Source of the DNA: Pseudomonadota bacterium
Lineage (GTDB): Bacteria; Desulfobacterota; Anaeroferrophillalia; Anaeroferrophillales; Tharpellaceae
Direction of reading: 5' to 3'
DNA: 28,149 nt
Assembly (NCBI GenBank): GCA_015486505.1
Contig: WFRP01000155.1
Location: 1 to 28,149 of the forward strand
The stretch's first letter is position 1; every line of letters begins with the position of its first letter. Below the pieces are notes generated by a model, which had not been told where the DNA came from, did not search any database, and saw only the letters and a list, made by a program, of their open reading frames with translations. The translations under genes were made by a program, and so were the position numbers. Below, piece after piece: positions 1 through 7,548 of the stretch.

Positions 1-1
1 A

Positions 2-109
2 TACCAAATCGAATGCGTAGTTGCACACGCGCCCCTGGATGATAATGTGGTTAAACTAAAAAACTACATCTCCTATAATCCGCTCCAGGTCAACTATATT
101 CCCTTCTAA
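2..109 (+). CDS. C-terminal fragment of an unidentified protein (partial)
   Basis: An open frame enters from the left edge and runs 35 codons to a TAA at 107-109. Its last residues read NYISYNPLQVNYIPF. The composition looks protein-like, but the piece is too short to assign to a family. The gene would start outside the window. The direct-repeat tract at 116-187 begins only 7 bp after the stop. It could also be a chance open frame. Confidence 0.35.
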   Translation, partial: YQIECVVAHAPLDDNVVKLKNYISYNPLQVNYIPF

Positions 110-115
110 CGTATT

Positions 116-187
116 GGGGAATATCCGGGGCAGGCTTGACTTGTGGGGAATATCCGGGGAATATCCGGGTCAGGCTTGACTTATGGG
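116..187. repeat. interleaved direct repeats (GGGGAATATCCGGG and CAGGCTTGACTT)
   Basis: GGGGAATATCCGGG occurs at 116, 145 and 156. CAGGCTTGACTT occurs at 131 and 171. The string TCAGGCTTGACTTATGGG (170-187) recurs exactly at 20658-20675, about 20.5 kb away, also in a gene-free tract. Short dispersed strings of this type are often leftovers of REP- or RAYT-type or other small mobile elements. No transposase is visible here, so that origin is inference. Confidence 0.6.
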
Positions 188-326
188 CATTGGTTTTCCG
201 GTTGATTCTGCAAAAGTATATTTGCTTTCCTAATTCTGAATTTCATCGAAAAAGATAGGGAGCTTTTTTAAAGGCCGTTTAGTTCGTAACAGGTTTCAAC
301 ACCTGAACTCCCGTTTGATATAAGGT

Positions 327-359
327 CAATGTTACGTCACGGTTACGTCAATGTTACGT
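327..359. promoter_or_regulatory. three 11-bp iterons sharing GTTACGT
   Basis: CAATGTTACGT, CACGGTTACGT and CAATGTTACGT follow each other without a gap, so GTTACGT recurs at 331, 342 and 353 with a period of 11 bp, about one helical turn. Such phasing would place binding sites on one face of the DNA. The array lies just beyond the tRNA terminator. The rest of 188-326 holds no gene or motif that I recognise. A regulatory role is inferred. Confidence 0.4.
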
Positions 360-363
360 TGGA

Positions 364-400
364 CAAAAAAAGGGGTTACAGGTCTAAACCTGTAACCCCT
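364..400 (-). terminator. rho-independent terminator of the tRNA-fMet transcript
   Basis: On the minus strand, a perfect 13-bp stem (AGGGGTTACAGGT against its complement, loop of 4) is followed directly by a run of seven T. It starts 10 nt after the tRNA 3' end, as expected for a single-gene tRNA transcript. Confidence 0.9.
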
Positions 401-409
401 TGAATTTAT

Positions 410-486
<77 letters not shown>

Positions 487-493
487 ACATATC

Positions 494-515
494 TTCGACA
501 AAGGTTATTGTCGAA
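494..515 (-). other. hairpin in the 5' leader of the tRNA-fMet precursor
   Basis: TTCGACAA (494-501) and TTGTCGAA (508-515) are perfect 8-bp inverted arms around a 6-nt loop. They end 8 nt before the mature tRNA 5' end at 486 and lie downstream of the predicted transcription start near 519. The leader would therefore fold next to the RNase P cleavage site. Any effect on processing is inference. Confidence 0.55.
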
Positions 516-525
516 AGGGATACCG

Positions 526-555
526 TCTATAGCAGGGGTGATGGTTAGCTGTCAA
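526..555 (-). promoter_or_regulatory. sigma70-type promoter of tRNA-fMet
   Basis: Minus strand: -35 TTGACA (555-550), 18-nt spacer, -10 TATAGA (531-526). The -35 is perfect and the -10 matches at 4 to 5 positions. The predicted start, near 519, gives a leader of about 30 nt before the tRNA. Confidence 0.75.
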
Positions 556-601
556 GAAAAAGATTTGTGAGATAGCCTTTTTCTGCACTGGCAGGCTGTT
601 G

Positions 602-630
602 TTGCATTTACTTTTTTAACAGGTTATGAT
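602..630 (+). promoter_or_regulatory. candidate sigma70 promoter for lptG
   Basis: TTGCAT (602-607), a 17-nt spacer and TATGAT (625-630; 5 of 6 matches to TATAAT) lie about 115 bp upstream of the lptG ATG. The -35 is only partly conserved, so this is a reasonable but unproven candidate. Confidence 0.4.
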
Positions 631-747
631 GGTTGGATTGAGTTTTAATGGGTCTCGGTGCAGTTTTGCCGGGCAAGGGTGGAAAATTTTTAAATTCTGA
701 ACTTGCGAGTTATTCGCAGTTTGTCATTGTTGACATTTTCGGTTAGT

Positions 748-1848
748 ATGCGTATTTATACCCGCTATCTTCTGCAAGAGATGCTGAAGCTCTTTTTTTT
801 GAGCCTGCTGGCTTTGCTCTCGATCTATTTTCTGGTGGATTTCTTTGCCAAGGTCGATAACGTTATGGAAAACCACGCCGGCCTCGCGGCCCTTTTTATG
901 TTTTTGCTGAATCAGGTGCCGTTTGTTCTGGGTAAATTTATGCCGTTGGCGCTGTTGCTGGCAACGATGCTGAGTCTCGGCGGCCTCGCCCGGAACAATG
1001 AAATTGTCGCTTTTCAGGCGGGCGGTTTGAGCCTTTACCGGTTGGCGCTGCCGCTGGTTGGGGCCGGGCTGGTTCTGGCCGCGGTGACTTTTTATATTAA
1101 CAACAACCTGGTGCCGATTACCGGTGTGCGGGCCGACCACCTGAAAACTACCGCGATTAAAGGCGATAAAGAGAAGAATCTTTACAATCTCAAGAGCTTA
1201 TGGTATTCCGGTAAGGATGTAATCTATTTTTTCGCGGATCTGGACCCGGTTAATGAAACGATCGCGAAAGCGCTGATTTATCGGTTTTCCGCGGACCGGC
1301 GTCTGCGGCAGCGGCTTGATATTGAGGGTTTGAGTTTTCGGGCGGCGGATAAAAAGTGGTTCGGGAAAAGTGTCAGGCTGCGGGATTTCAGGTTCAATAA
1401 CGGGTTTACCGATGTCGTCAAGTTTCAGCAGAAGGAAAATATGGAGCTTGCCATTCCGGCGGTTTTCAAGGATTTTCTGGTGCCGCGCAAAGAGCCCGAC
1501 CGGATGACCCTGACCGAGCTTAAAAGTTATATCGCAAAAGCCAAAAACGCCGGCTTGTCGCATATTGAGTATTCGGTTGAGATCTTTAACCGGATGTTCT
1601 ATCCCTTTTCCTGTCCCTTGATGATTCTTTTGGCGATTCCGTTTTCGGTCGGCACCCGGCGTCACGGCGGCGCGGCCCAGGGGATCGCCGTAAGCCTGTC
1701 TTTAGGGTTTTCATTCTGGGTGGTGCTGTCGCTGTCGCTGGCTTTGGGTCAGGGTCGGCTTCTGGGCCCGTTCGCGGCGGCGATTTCACCTTATATTCTC
1801 TATGGGACGTTCGCGCTGGTGCTGCTGCGCCAGAGAGTTGGCGGCTGA
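748..1848 (+). CDS. lptG: LPS export ABC transporter permease LptG (LptF/LptG family)
   Basis: An inner-membrane permease of the LptB2FG complex, which extracts lipopolysaccharide from the inner membrane and passes it to the LptC-LptA bridge. The 366-residue product has the family layout: an N-terminal amphipathic start (MRIYTRYLLQE) and TM1, then TM2-3 around the conserved stretch MPLALLLATMLSLGGLARNN, then a periplasmic beta-jellyroll domain (about residues 125-260) and three C-terminal TM helices with LAIPFSVGTRR. I chose the ATG at 748 because it starts exactly at the usual N-terminus; an upstream TTG at 703 would add 15 residues without a Shine-Dalgarno. The family normally occurs as an lptF-lptG pair. 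No second permease lies next to this one, so its partner must be elsewhere. LptF rather than LptG cannot be fully excluded. Confidence 0.88.
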   Translation: MRIYTRYLLQEMLKLFFLSLLALLSIYFLVDFFAKVDNVMENHAGLAALFMFLLNQVPFVLGKFMPLALLLATMLSLGGLARNNEIVAFQAGGLSLYRLALPLVGAGLVLAAVTFYINNNLVPITGVRADHLKTTAIKGDKEKNLYNLKSLWYSGKDVIYFFADLDPVNETIAKALIYRFSADRRLRQRLDIEGLSFRAADKKWFGKSVRLRDFRFNNGFTDVVKFQQKENMELAIPAVFKDFLVPRKEPDRMTLTELKSYIAKAKNAGLSHIEYSVEIFNRMFYPFSCPLMILLAIPFSVGTRRHGGAAQGIAVSLSLGFSFWVVLSLSLALGQGRLLGPFAAAISPYILYGTFALVLLRQRVGG

Positions 1849-1868
1849 ATTTTTAATGTTTATCGTTT

Positions 1869-1882
1869 GTAACTATTCAGCC
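1869..1882 (+). repeat. single IS66-like terminal inverted repeat, copy A
   Basis: GTAACTATTCAGCC, followed by AAGTTTTA and a run of nine C, is the same end as the right terminus of the complete element at 23744-24171, in opposite orientation. Sequence homologous to that element continues to about 2143, but no matching second terminus is found before prfB. Copy A is therefore one-ended or has been rearranged. Confidence 0.7.
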
Positions 1883-1984
1883 AAGTTTTACCCCCCCCCA
1901 CACCTTCTGGAGGGGGTGAGGGTGGTTTTTCGTAAGCGGTTGCGGAAACGATTTCGTTGTTTTTCGGAAGCGAGCGGGAGCCCA

Positions 1985-2143
1985 TTGGTACCTTACAGAA
2001 CATTTCTTGTTCAAAAAAACAAGAAATGTTCTGATAAGAGTACTTATTTGCGCCCAGCGGATTGCCCTTGGGGTGCGACCAGCGGATTGCCCCTGGGTGC
2101 GGGCCGCAAGGCTCCGTTTGGGTTGCGGGAGTTAGTTCCCGCA
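1985..2143 (+). repeat. dispersed structured repeat unit A1 (two sub-repeats)
   Basis: First of two head-to-tail units filling the lptG-prfB gap. It opens with TTGGTACCTTACAG and closes with the GCGGGA...TCCCGC hairpin ending CCCGCA. It holds two 24-25 bp sub-repeats (2050-2074 and 2075-2098) built around CGGATTGCCC. Its AT-rich part forms a perfect 16-bp stem (CAGAACATTTCTTGTT at 1996-2011 against 2018-2033, loop CAAAAA). No protein-like frame is present; open frames here are by-products of the repeat. Confidence 0.85.
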
Positions 2144-2266
2144 TTAGTACCTTACAGGTTATTTTCTGCACAAAAAAACAAGATTTAATAGTCAGAAAAT
2201 GTTCTGATGAGAGCACTTGTTTGCGGGCCGAAAAGGCTCGATTGGGTTGCGGGATTTGTTCCCGCA
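2144..2266 (+). repeat. dispersed structured repeat unit A2 (no sub-repeat)
   Basis: The second tandem unit (123 bp) begins TTAGTACCTTACAGG and ends TTCCCGCA, 25 bp before the prfB ATG. It lacks the 24-25 bp sub-repeats. It keeps the ATTTTCTG/CAGAAAAT arms, a GGGCCGAAAAGGCTC hairpin and the terminal GCGGGATTTGTTCCCGC hairpin. Its end forms the immediate upstream region of prfB. Confidence 0.85.
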
Positions 2267-2291
2267 TCTGTAATTTTCAGGAGTAGATTTA

Positions 2292-3402
2292 ATGTCCATA
2301 CCTCAGGAGACGACCGACCTGTTACGTGAAGTTGAAGAGATTGTTGAAACTTACAGGGGGTATCTTTGATTTGGCGCAGATGCAGGAGCGGATGCGTGAA
2401 ATAGAGGATATGAGTTCGGGGGAGAATTTCTGGAAAGATGCGGATAATGCCCGCGAAATCCTGAAAGAGGGCAATCAGCTTAAGCGCGAAGTTGAGCGCT
2501 GGCAGTCGATTGAGACCGGCTGCGAAGAGGTTCGTCTTTTAGCCGATATGCTCCTGGAAGAGGATGATCCGGAAAGCCTTAAGGAACTTCAAGCCCAACT
2601 TGCCCGCCTGAAACAGGATTTGACCATGGTTCGTCTGGAAAAGATGATGTCCGGCGAGCATGACAGCGGTAACGCGATTGTCAGTATCAACGCCGGTGCC
2701 GGGGGAACTGAAGCCCAGGACTGGGTGGAGATGCTGCTTCGGATGTATCTGCGCTGGTCTGAGAAACGGGGCTGGAAAACCAGCATTGTCGATATCCTGC
2801 CGATGGATGAAGGCGGAATCAAATCCGTTACCTTTATTGTTTCCGGGGAGCACGCCTTTGGTAATTTTCGTTCCGAAAGCGGGATTCACCGCCTGGTTCG
2901 CATCTCACCTTTTGATGCCGGAAACCGGCGTCATACCTCCTTTGCCTCGGTTTATGTCTGCCCCGAGATTGATGATGATATCGAGGTCGAAATCAATGAT
3001 GCCGATCTTCGAATCGATACCTATCGCGCCAGCGGGGCCGGCGGCCAGCACGTTAACAAAACCGATTCGGCGGTGCGCATCACCCATCAGCCTTCGGGGA
3101 TTGTGGTGCAGTGTCAGAATGAGCGTTCCCAGCATAAAAACCGGGCTTACGCGATGAAAATTCTTAAAGCCCGGCTTTATGAAAAAGAGATGGAAGAGCG
3201 CCGCCGGGCTCAGGACAAGGTTGAGAGTGCCAAGATGGATATCGCCTGGGGCAGCCAGATCCGCTCTTATGTTCTCCACCCCTATCAATTGGTTAAAGAC
3301 CATCGCACCGAGTGTGAAACCGGCAATGTCAACCAGGTACTGGACGGCGGCCTCGATGCCTTTGTTGAGGCTTACCTGCTGCAGCAGATGCAAAAGGGGT
3401 AG
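2292..3402 (+). CDS. prfB: peptide chain release factor 2 (programmed +1 frameshift)
   Basis: RF2 recognises UGA and UAA stop codons in the ribosomal A site and triggers peptide release. The gene starts at the ATG at 2292, with AGGAG 8 nt upstream. Codons 1-25 (MSIPQETTDLLREVEEIVET...) end at an in-frame TGA at 2367-2369. A +1 shift on CTTT (2364-2367) continues with DLAQMQERMREIE, for a total of 369 residues, close to the E. coli length. In the main frame, ISPF contains the SPF stop-codon-recognition tripeptide, and SGAGGQHVNKT contains the GGQ motif that enters the peptidyl-transferase centre. Regulation is autogenous: low RF2 slows termination at the UGA and favours the shift. rnj follows after 37 bp. 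An annotation that starts at an internal TTG would miss the true N-terminus. Confidence 0.96.
2355..2369 (+). promoter_or_regulatory. RF2 programmed frameshift site
   Basis: AGGGGG (2355-2360) is the internal Shine-Dalgarno-like stimulator. It is followed by TAT, the slippery CTT and the in-frame TGA (2367-2369). The core AGGGGGTATCTTTGA is identical to the E. coli prfB site. The 3-nt gap between stimulator and slippery codon is the spacing known to drive the +1 shift. Confidence 0.95.
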
Positions 3403-3439
3403 TTTAATTTTCGACTGTTTTTTATGAGGGGGTAGGATT

Positions 3440-5140
3440 GTGTTGAGCGAGCGGAGTTTTTCCGGATTTACGGGCGCGGAGGTTAATCCCGAGGGTTTGC
3501 GCCTGCTGCCTCTCGGGGGGCTGGGCGAGATCGGGATGAATCTTATGGCGCTCGAATATGCCGATGAGATTTTCATAATCGATTGCGGTTTAATGTTTCC
3601 CGAACCCTATATGCTCGGGGTTGATATAGTGATTCCGGATATCGCGGCTCTTTTAGCGGAAAAAGAGCGGATAAAAGGGATAGTCCTGACCCACGGCCAT
3701 GAAGATCATATCGGCGCTCTGCCCTTTATCCTGCCCCGGCTTCAGGTCCCGGTCTATGGTACACCGTTGACGATCGCGATGGTCAGCCGCCGGCTGGAGG
3801 AACACGATCTTTTAAGTGAATGTGAACTTAATATCGTTAATCCCGGAGAGACGATTGCCACCAATCATTTCCTGATTGAATTTATCGCCGTCGTCCATTC
3901 AATCCCGCAAGGGGTGGCCCTGGCGATTACCACTCCGGCCGGGGTCGTGATTCACTCCGGTGATTTCAAGATTGATCATACCCCGTTAAGCGGGGCAAAA
4001 ACCGATCTCAACCGTTTTGCCGAACTTGGTAATCAGGGGGTTGAACTGCTGCTGGCCGACAGCACCAATGTTGAGAATTCCGGCTACTCGGTGAGTGAGG
4101 CCGAGGTGAAAAAGGCTTTCACCGGTTTTTTGTCGGAGCTCTCCGGGCGCATAATTGTTACCCTTTTTGCCTCCAATCTTAACCGGATTCAGGAAATTAT
4201 CCGGCTGGCCCGGGGATTCGGCCGCAAGGTGGCGATCTTGGGCCGCAGCCTCCATAATAACACGGAGATTGCCCGGGAGATTGATCTGTTTGATATCCCG
4301 GGCGAGACCCTGGTTGATATTGAAGAAATTGCCGCCTTGCCGCCGGAAGAGATTCTGGTGATTACCACCGGCAGTCAGGGTGAACCGTTCTCCGGGCTTT
4401 CCCTGATGGCCTCCGGCAACAGCAAATGGCTTAAGGTTGAATCGGGCGATACGATAATATTTTCTTCCCGGTTTATTCCCGGTAATGAAAAAGCGATCAG
4501 CAATCTTATCAACCGGCTTTCCCGGTTGGGGGCCAAAGTTCTCTACCGGCCGATCGCTTTTACGCACACTTCCGGTCACGCTTTTCGCGATGAACTGGCC
4601 CTGCTTCACAACCTGGTCAAGCCGAAACACTTCATCCCGATTCATGGTGAGTACCGGCACCTGAATCTGCACGCGCAACTGGCCTTAAGTCTCGGGGTTG
4701 CCGCTGACCGGGCTCTGGTGGTGGTTGATGGTGAACTGGCCCAGCTTGATGAAGACGGTTTGCAGATTATCGGTCAGGTTGAACATGGTAAAGTTTTAAT
4801 TGATGGTAAAGGGGTCGGCGAAATTGATTTCACAACCCTGCACGACCGCCGCCATCTTTCCGCTAACGGCATGGTCATGATTGTCGTCGGGATCAATGAA
4901 AGCAGCGGTGAAATTGTTTACGGGCCCGAGATTACCACCAAAGGTCTGATTGCCGCCGAGAATGAAATTATTATGGATGAACTGCAGGTGATCGTGGCCG
5001 ATACGCTGGCGGCGATTCCGGTGTTGGAACGAAGTGACTGGCTTGAGGTGAAAGCGATCCTGCGGCGGACGGTGAAAAAATATTTTCGTGCGACGCTGGA
5101 TAAAAAGCCGATTATTTTACCGGTAATTATTGAGTTGTAG
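3440..5140 (+). CDS. rnj: ribonuclease J (metallo-beta-lactamase/beta-CASP)
   Basis: A cytoplasmic nuclease with 5'-3' exo- and endonuclease activity in mRNA decay and RNA maturation. The 566-residue length is typical of RNase J. The metal-binding motif THGHEDHIGALP lies near residue 82, followed by the metallo-beta-lactamase residues of HSIPQGVA and HSGDFKIDH. The beta-CASP signatures ITTGSQGEP and HTSGHA come next, then FIPIHGEYRHL and a C-terminal domain. The GTG start at 3440 has a G-rich ribosome-binding stretch (GAGGGGG) just upstream. It is co-directional with prfB and ftsK, 6 bp before the latter, so these probably share a transcript. Only one RNase J gene is seen here. Confidence 0.95.
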   Translation: MLSERSFSGFTGAEVNPEGLRLLPLGGLGEIGMNLMALEYADEIFIIDCGLMFPEPYMLGVDIVIPDIAALLAEKERIKGIVLTHGHEDHIGALPFILPRLQVPVYGTPLTIAMVSRRLEEHDLLSECELNIVNPGETIATNHFLIEFIAVVHSIPQGVALAITTPAGVVIHSGDFKIDHTPLSGAKTDLNRFAELGNQGVELLLADSTNVENSGYSVSEAEVKKAFTGFLSELSGRIIVTLFASNLNRIQEIIRLARGFGRKVAILGRSLHNNTEIAREIDLFDIPGETLVDIEEIAALPPEEILVITTGSQGEPFSGLSLMASGNSKWLKVESGDTIIFSSRFIPGNEKAISNLINRLSRLGAKVLYRPIAFTHTSGHAFRDELALLHNLVKPKHFIPIHGEYRHLNLHAQLALSLGVAADRALVVVDGELAQLDEDGLQIIGQVEHGKVLIDGKGVGEIDFTTLHDRRHLSANGMVMIVVGINESSGEIVYGPEITTKGLIAAENEIIMDELQVIVADTLAAIPVLERSDWLEVKAILRRTVKKYFRATLDKKPIILPVIIEL

Positions 5141-5146
5141 GTAAAG

Positions 5147-7483
5147 ATGGCACCGGCAAGAATAACCATAAAACGGCAGGACTGGAAGGCCGAAATGGCC
5201 GGGATAATTTTTCTCGGGGTCGCGGTTTTTCTGTTGATGGCTCTGCTCTCCTATTCGCCCCGGGACCCCTCCTTAAATCATACGGTCGGCGGCAATGTCG
5301 AAATCGCCAATCTCGGCGGCCGCATCGGGGCGTTAGTGGCGGATCTGCTGCTGCAGGGGGTCGGCTGCGGGGCCCTGATTCTACCGCTTTATCTGTTCGG
5401 GGTTTTTATCGGCCTATTGAATCACAAAAAGTATCCGCCGTTAAGCAGTCTCGGCGGAATGTTATTACTGGTTTTTTGCACGTCGATCTGGAGCGCCCTT
5501 ATTTTTCCGGTCTGGGTCATTCAGGGGAGCGAAATTTTTACCGGGGGCGTTTTCGGGAAAGTGGTGGGTGAATTTTTCCTCTCTTTCTTTAATCCGATCG
5601 GCACCTACCTTTTGCTGAGTGTGATTTTTGCCCTGGCCCTGATTGTGACGACCAATATCTCGCCGTTGCGGATTGCCGCCCTTTTATTTTCGACCATTTT
5701 ACAGATTGCCCGCCTGATTATGCGGGGGGTCAACCGGCTTTTTACGATGATTCGCGGATTATTTAAACGCTCCGCTGAAAGTCCGGTTCCGGTAATCTCG
5801 GATTCGCCGGAAAAAGCTAAAAAACGTTTGAAGAAGGTTAAAATCGGGCGGGCGCCCGCGGAAAAACCCAAGCCCGCCCCGATGAACCAGAGTCCGCTGC
5901 CGTTTCTGCGGGACAGCGGTAAAATTACCCTGCCGAGTTTGAACCTGCTGGAAGACCCGCCGCCGAAACCCAAAAAAAGTACCGATGATGAGAGCCTGCG
6001 GCTTAAATCACAGCAGCTTGAGAACAAACTGCGGGATTACGGGGTTCAGGGCCAGGTGGTGGCGGTTCACCCGGGGCCGGTGGTCACCATGTATGAATTT
6101 CAGCCGGCGGCCGGCATTAAACTTAGTAAAATCAGTAATTTGTCTGATGATCTGGCGTTGGCGATGAGCGCGATGTCGGTGCGGATTGTTGCTCCGATTC
6201 CGGGTAAGGCGGTCGTCGGCATCGAAATTCCGAATACTGAACGGGAGGGGGTCAATTTTAAGGAGCTTTTGTTAAGCTCGGCTTTTCAGAAGAGCAAAAG
6301 CGCGCTGCCGCTGGCGTTGGGCAAGGGCATCGACGGGGTGCCGCAGGTTGCTGATCTTGCTAAAATGCCGCATCTTTTGATTGCCGGCTCCACCGGTTCG
6401 GGGAAAAGCGTCGGGATCAATTGTCTGATCTGCAGTATTCTTTTTAAAGCGATGCCGGATCAGGTCAAATTCATTATGGTCGATCCCAAGCGGCTTGAAC
6501 TTTCCGTCTACGACCATATTCCCCATCTGCTCCTGCCGGTCGTCACCAATCCGAAACGGGCCGCCGCCGCCCTGCGCTGGGCGGTCGAAGAGATGGAGCA
6601 TCGTTATACCCTGATGTCGAAAACGGGGACCCGGAATGTGGTCTCCTACAACCGTTTTGTCGAAAAAGAGCTGGCCCGGCGTAATCAAACCGCGCGATCT
6701 GAACCGGAAATTGATACCGCCGAACTGGTTCTTGACGGTGAGGCCGGTAATCGTGGTGATGAGGTAAGCGAAGCGGAAATGGCGCTGGAGAAATTTCCTT
6801 ATATCGTTATTATTATTGATGAACTGGCTGATCTGATGATGGTGGCCTCGAAAGAGGTGGAAGAGTCGATTACGCGTCTGGCGCAGATGGCGCGGGCCGC
6901 CGGTATTCATCTGATTCTGGCCACGCAGCGGCCCTCGGTTGATGTAATTACCGGGCTGATCAAGGCCAATTTTCCGGCCCGGATCTCCTTCCGGGTTTCA
7001 TCGCGGATTGATTCCCGGACCATTCTTGACGCTTCCGGCGCCGAACATCTGCTTGGCAATGGCGATATGCTCTTTTTAAAACCCGGCGGTTCGGTTTTTA
7101 CCCGTCTGCATGGAGCTTTTATCAGTGATGAGGAGATCCGGGATTTAACCGATTATCTCCGCACTCAGGGCACACCCGAGTACCAGGATGATATGTTGAA
7201 AAAACATGAGGAGGCTTTGGCCAAGGCGAAAGCCAAAGGAAGTTCGCGCAGCGGCGCGGCGACCGCGGACGGCGAAGATGAGGCTTACGATGAGCTTTAC
7301 GATCAGGCCGTCGCTTTTGTCGCTTCCCTGAAAGGGGCCTCGGCCTCAATGATTCAACGCAAATTCAGAATCGGCTATAATCGTGCGGCCCGAATTATCG
7401 AAACCATGGAACGTGAAGGGGTGGTCGGCCCCGCCGAGGGCAGCAAGCCGCGCAAAATTCTGATTCAACCGCTTGACGCTTAG
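5147..7483 (+). CDS. ftsK: DNA translocase FtsK
   Basis: A septum-anchored DNA pump that clears and aligns chromosome termini during division and activates Xer recombination. The 778-residue protein starts with four membrane helices (about residues 20-170). A short basic and proline-rich linker follows (about 190-280, much shorter than in E. coli), then the motor. Walker A GSTGSGKS lies near residue 414 and Walker B IVIIIDELADLMM near 555. A winged-helix gamma domain (about 715-778, with ASMIQRKFRIGYNRAARII) reads the KOPS orientation sequences. An acidic insert of about 35 residues (near EPEIDTAELVLDGEAG) precedes the Walker B region, as in many FtsK/SpoIIIE proteins. The start 6 bp after rnj suggests translational coupling. 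Confidence 0.96.
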   Translation: MAPARITIKRQDWKAEMAGIIFLGVAVFLLMALLSYSPRDPSLNHTVGGNVEIANLGGRIGALVADLLLQGVGCGALILPLYLFGVFIGLLNHKKYPPLSSLGGMLLLVFCTSIWSALIFPVWVIQGSEIFTGGVFGKVVGEFFLSFFNPIGTYLLLSVIFALALIVTTNISPLRIAALLFSTILQIARLIMRGVNRLFTMIRGLFKRSAESPVPVISDSPEKAKKRLKKVKIGRAPAEKPKPAPMNQSPLPFLRDSGKITLPSLNLLEDPPPKPKKSTDDESLRLKSQQLENKLRDYGVQGQVVAVHPGPVVTMYEFQPAAGIKLSKISNLSDDLALAMSAMSVRIVAPIPGKAVVGIEIPNTEREGVNFKELLLSSAFQKSKSALPLALGKGIDGVPQVADLAKMPHLLIAGSTGSGKSVGINCLICSILFKAMPDQVKFIMVDPKRLELSVYDHIPHLLLPVVTNPKRAAAALRWAVEEMEHRYTLMSKTGTRNVVSYNRFVEKELARRNQTARSEPEIDTAELVLDGEAGNRGDEVSEAEMALEKFPYIVIIIDELADLMMVASKEVEESITRLAQMARAAGIHLILATQRPSVDVITGLIKANFPARISFRVSSRIDSRTILDASGAEHLLGNGDMLFLKPGGSVFTRLHGAFISDEEIRDLTDYLRTQGTPEYQDDMLKKHEEALAKAKAKGSSRSGAATADGEDEAYDELYDQAVAFVASLKGASASMIQRKFRIGYNRAARIIETMEREGVVGPAEGSKPRKILIQPLDA

Positions 7484-7548
7484 GGCAGGTACGAAAAAAA
7501 TTGTAAAATTACTCCAGTTTTCCAGTAGAAAAATCGGAACCATTACTG

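Noticed and set aside
2247..2274. TTGCGG / 16 nt / TGTAAT as a prfB promoter inside unit A2
   Set aside because: The start point would fall within the prfB Shine-Dalgarno sequence, and the -35 overlaps the conserved repeat hairpin, so the match is probably coincidental.
1802..2286. Several open frames of 70-135 codons on both strands between lptG and prfB
   Set aside because: They lie in the repeat block, recur as similar frames in other repeat copies and have no protein-like conservation beyond the DNA repeat itself.
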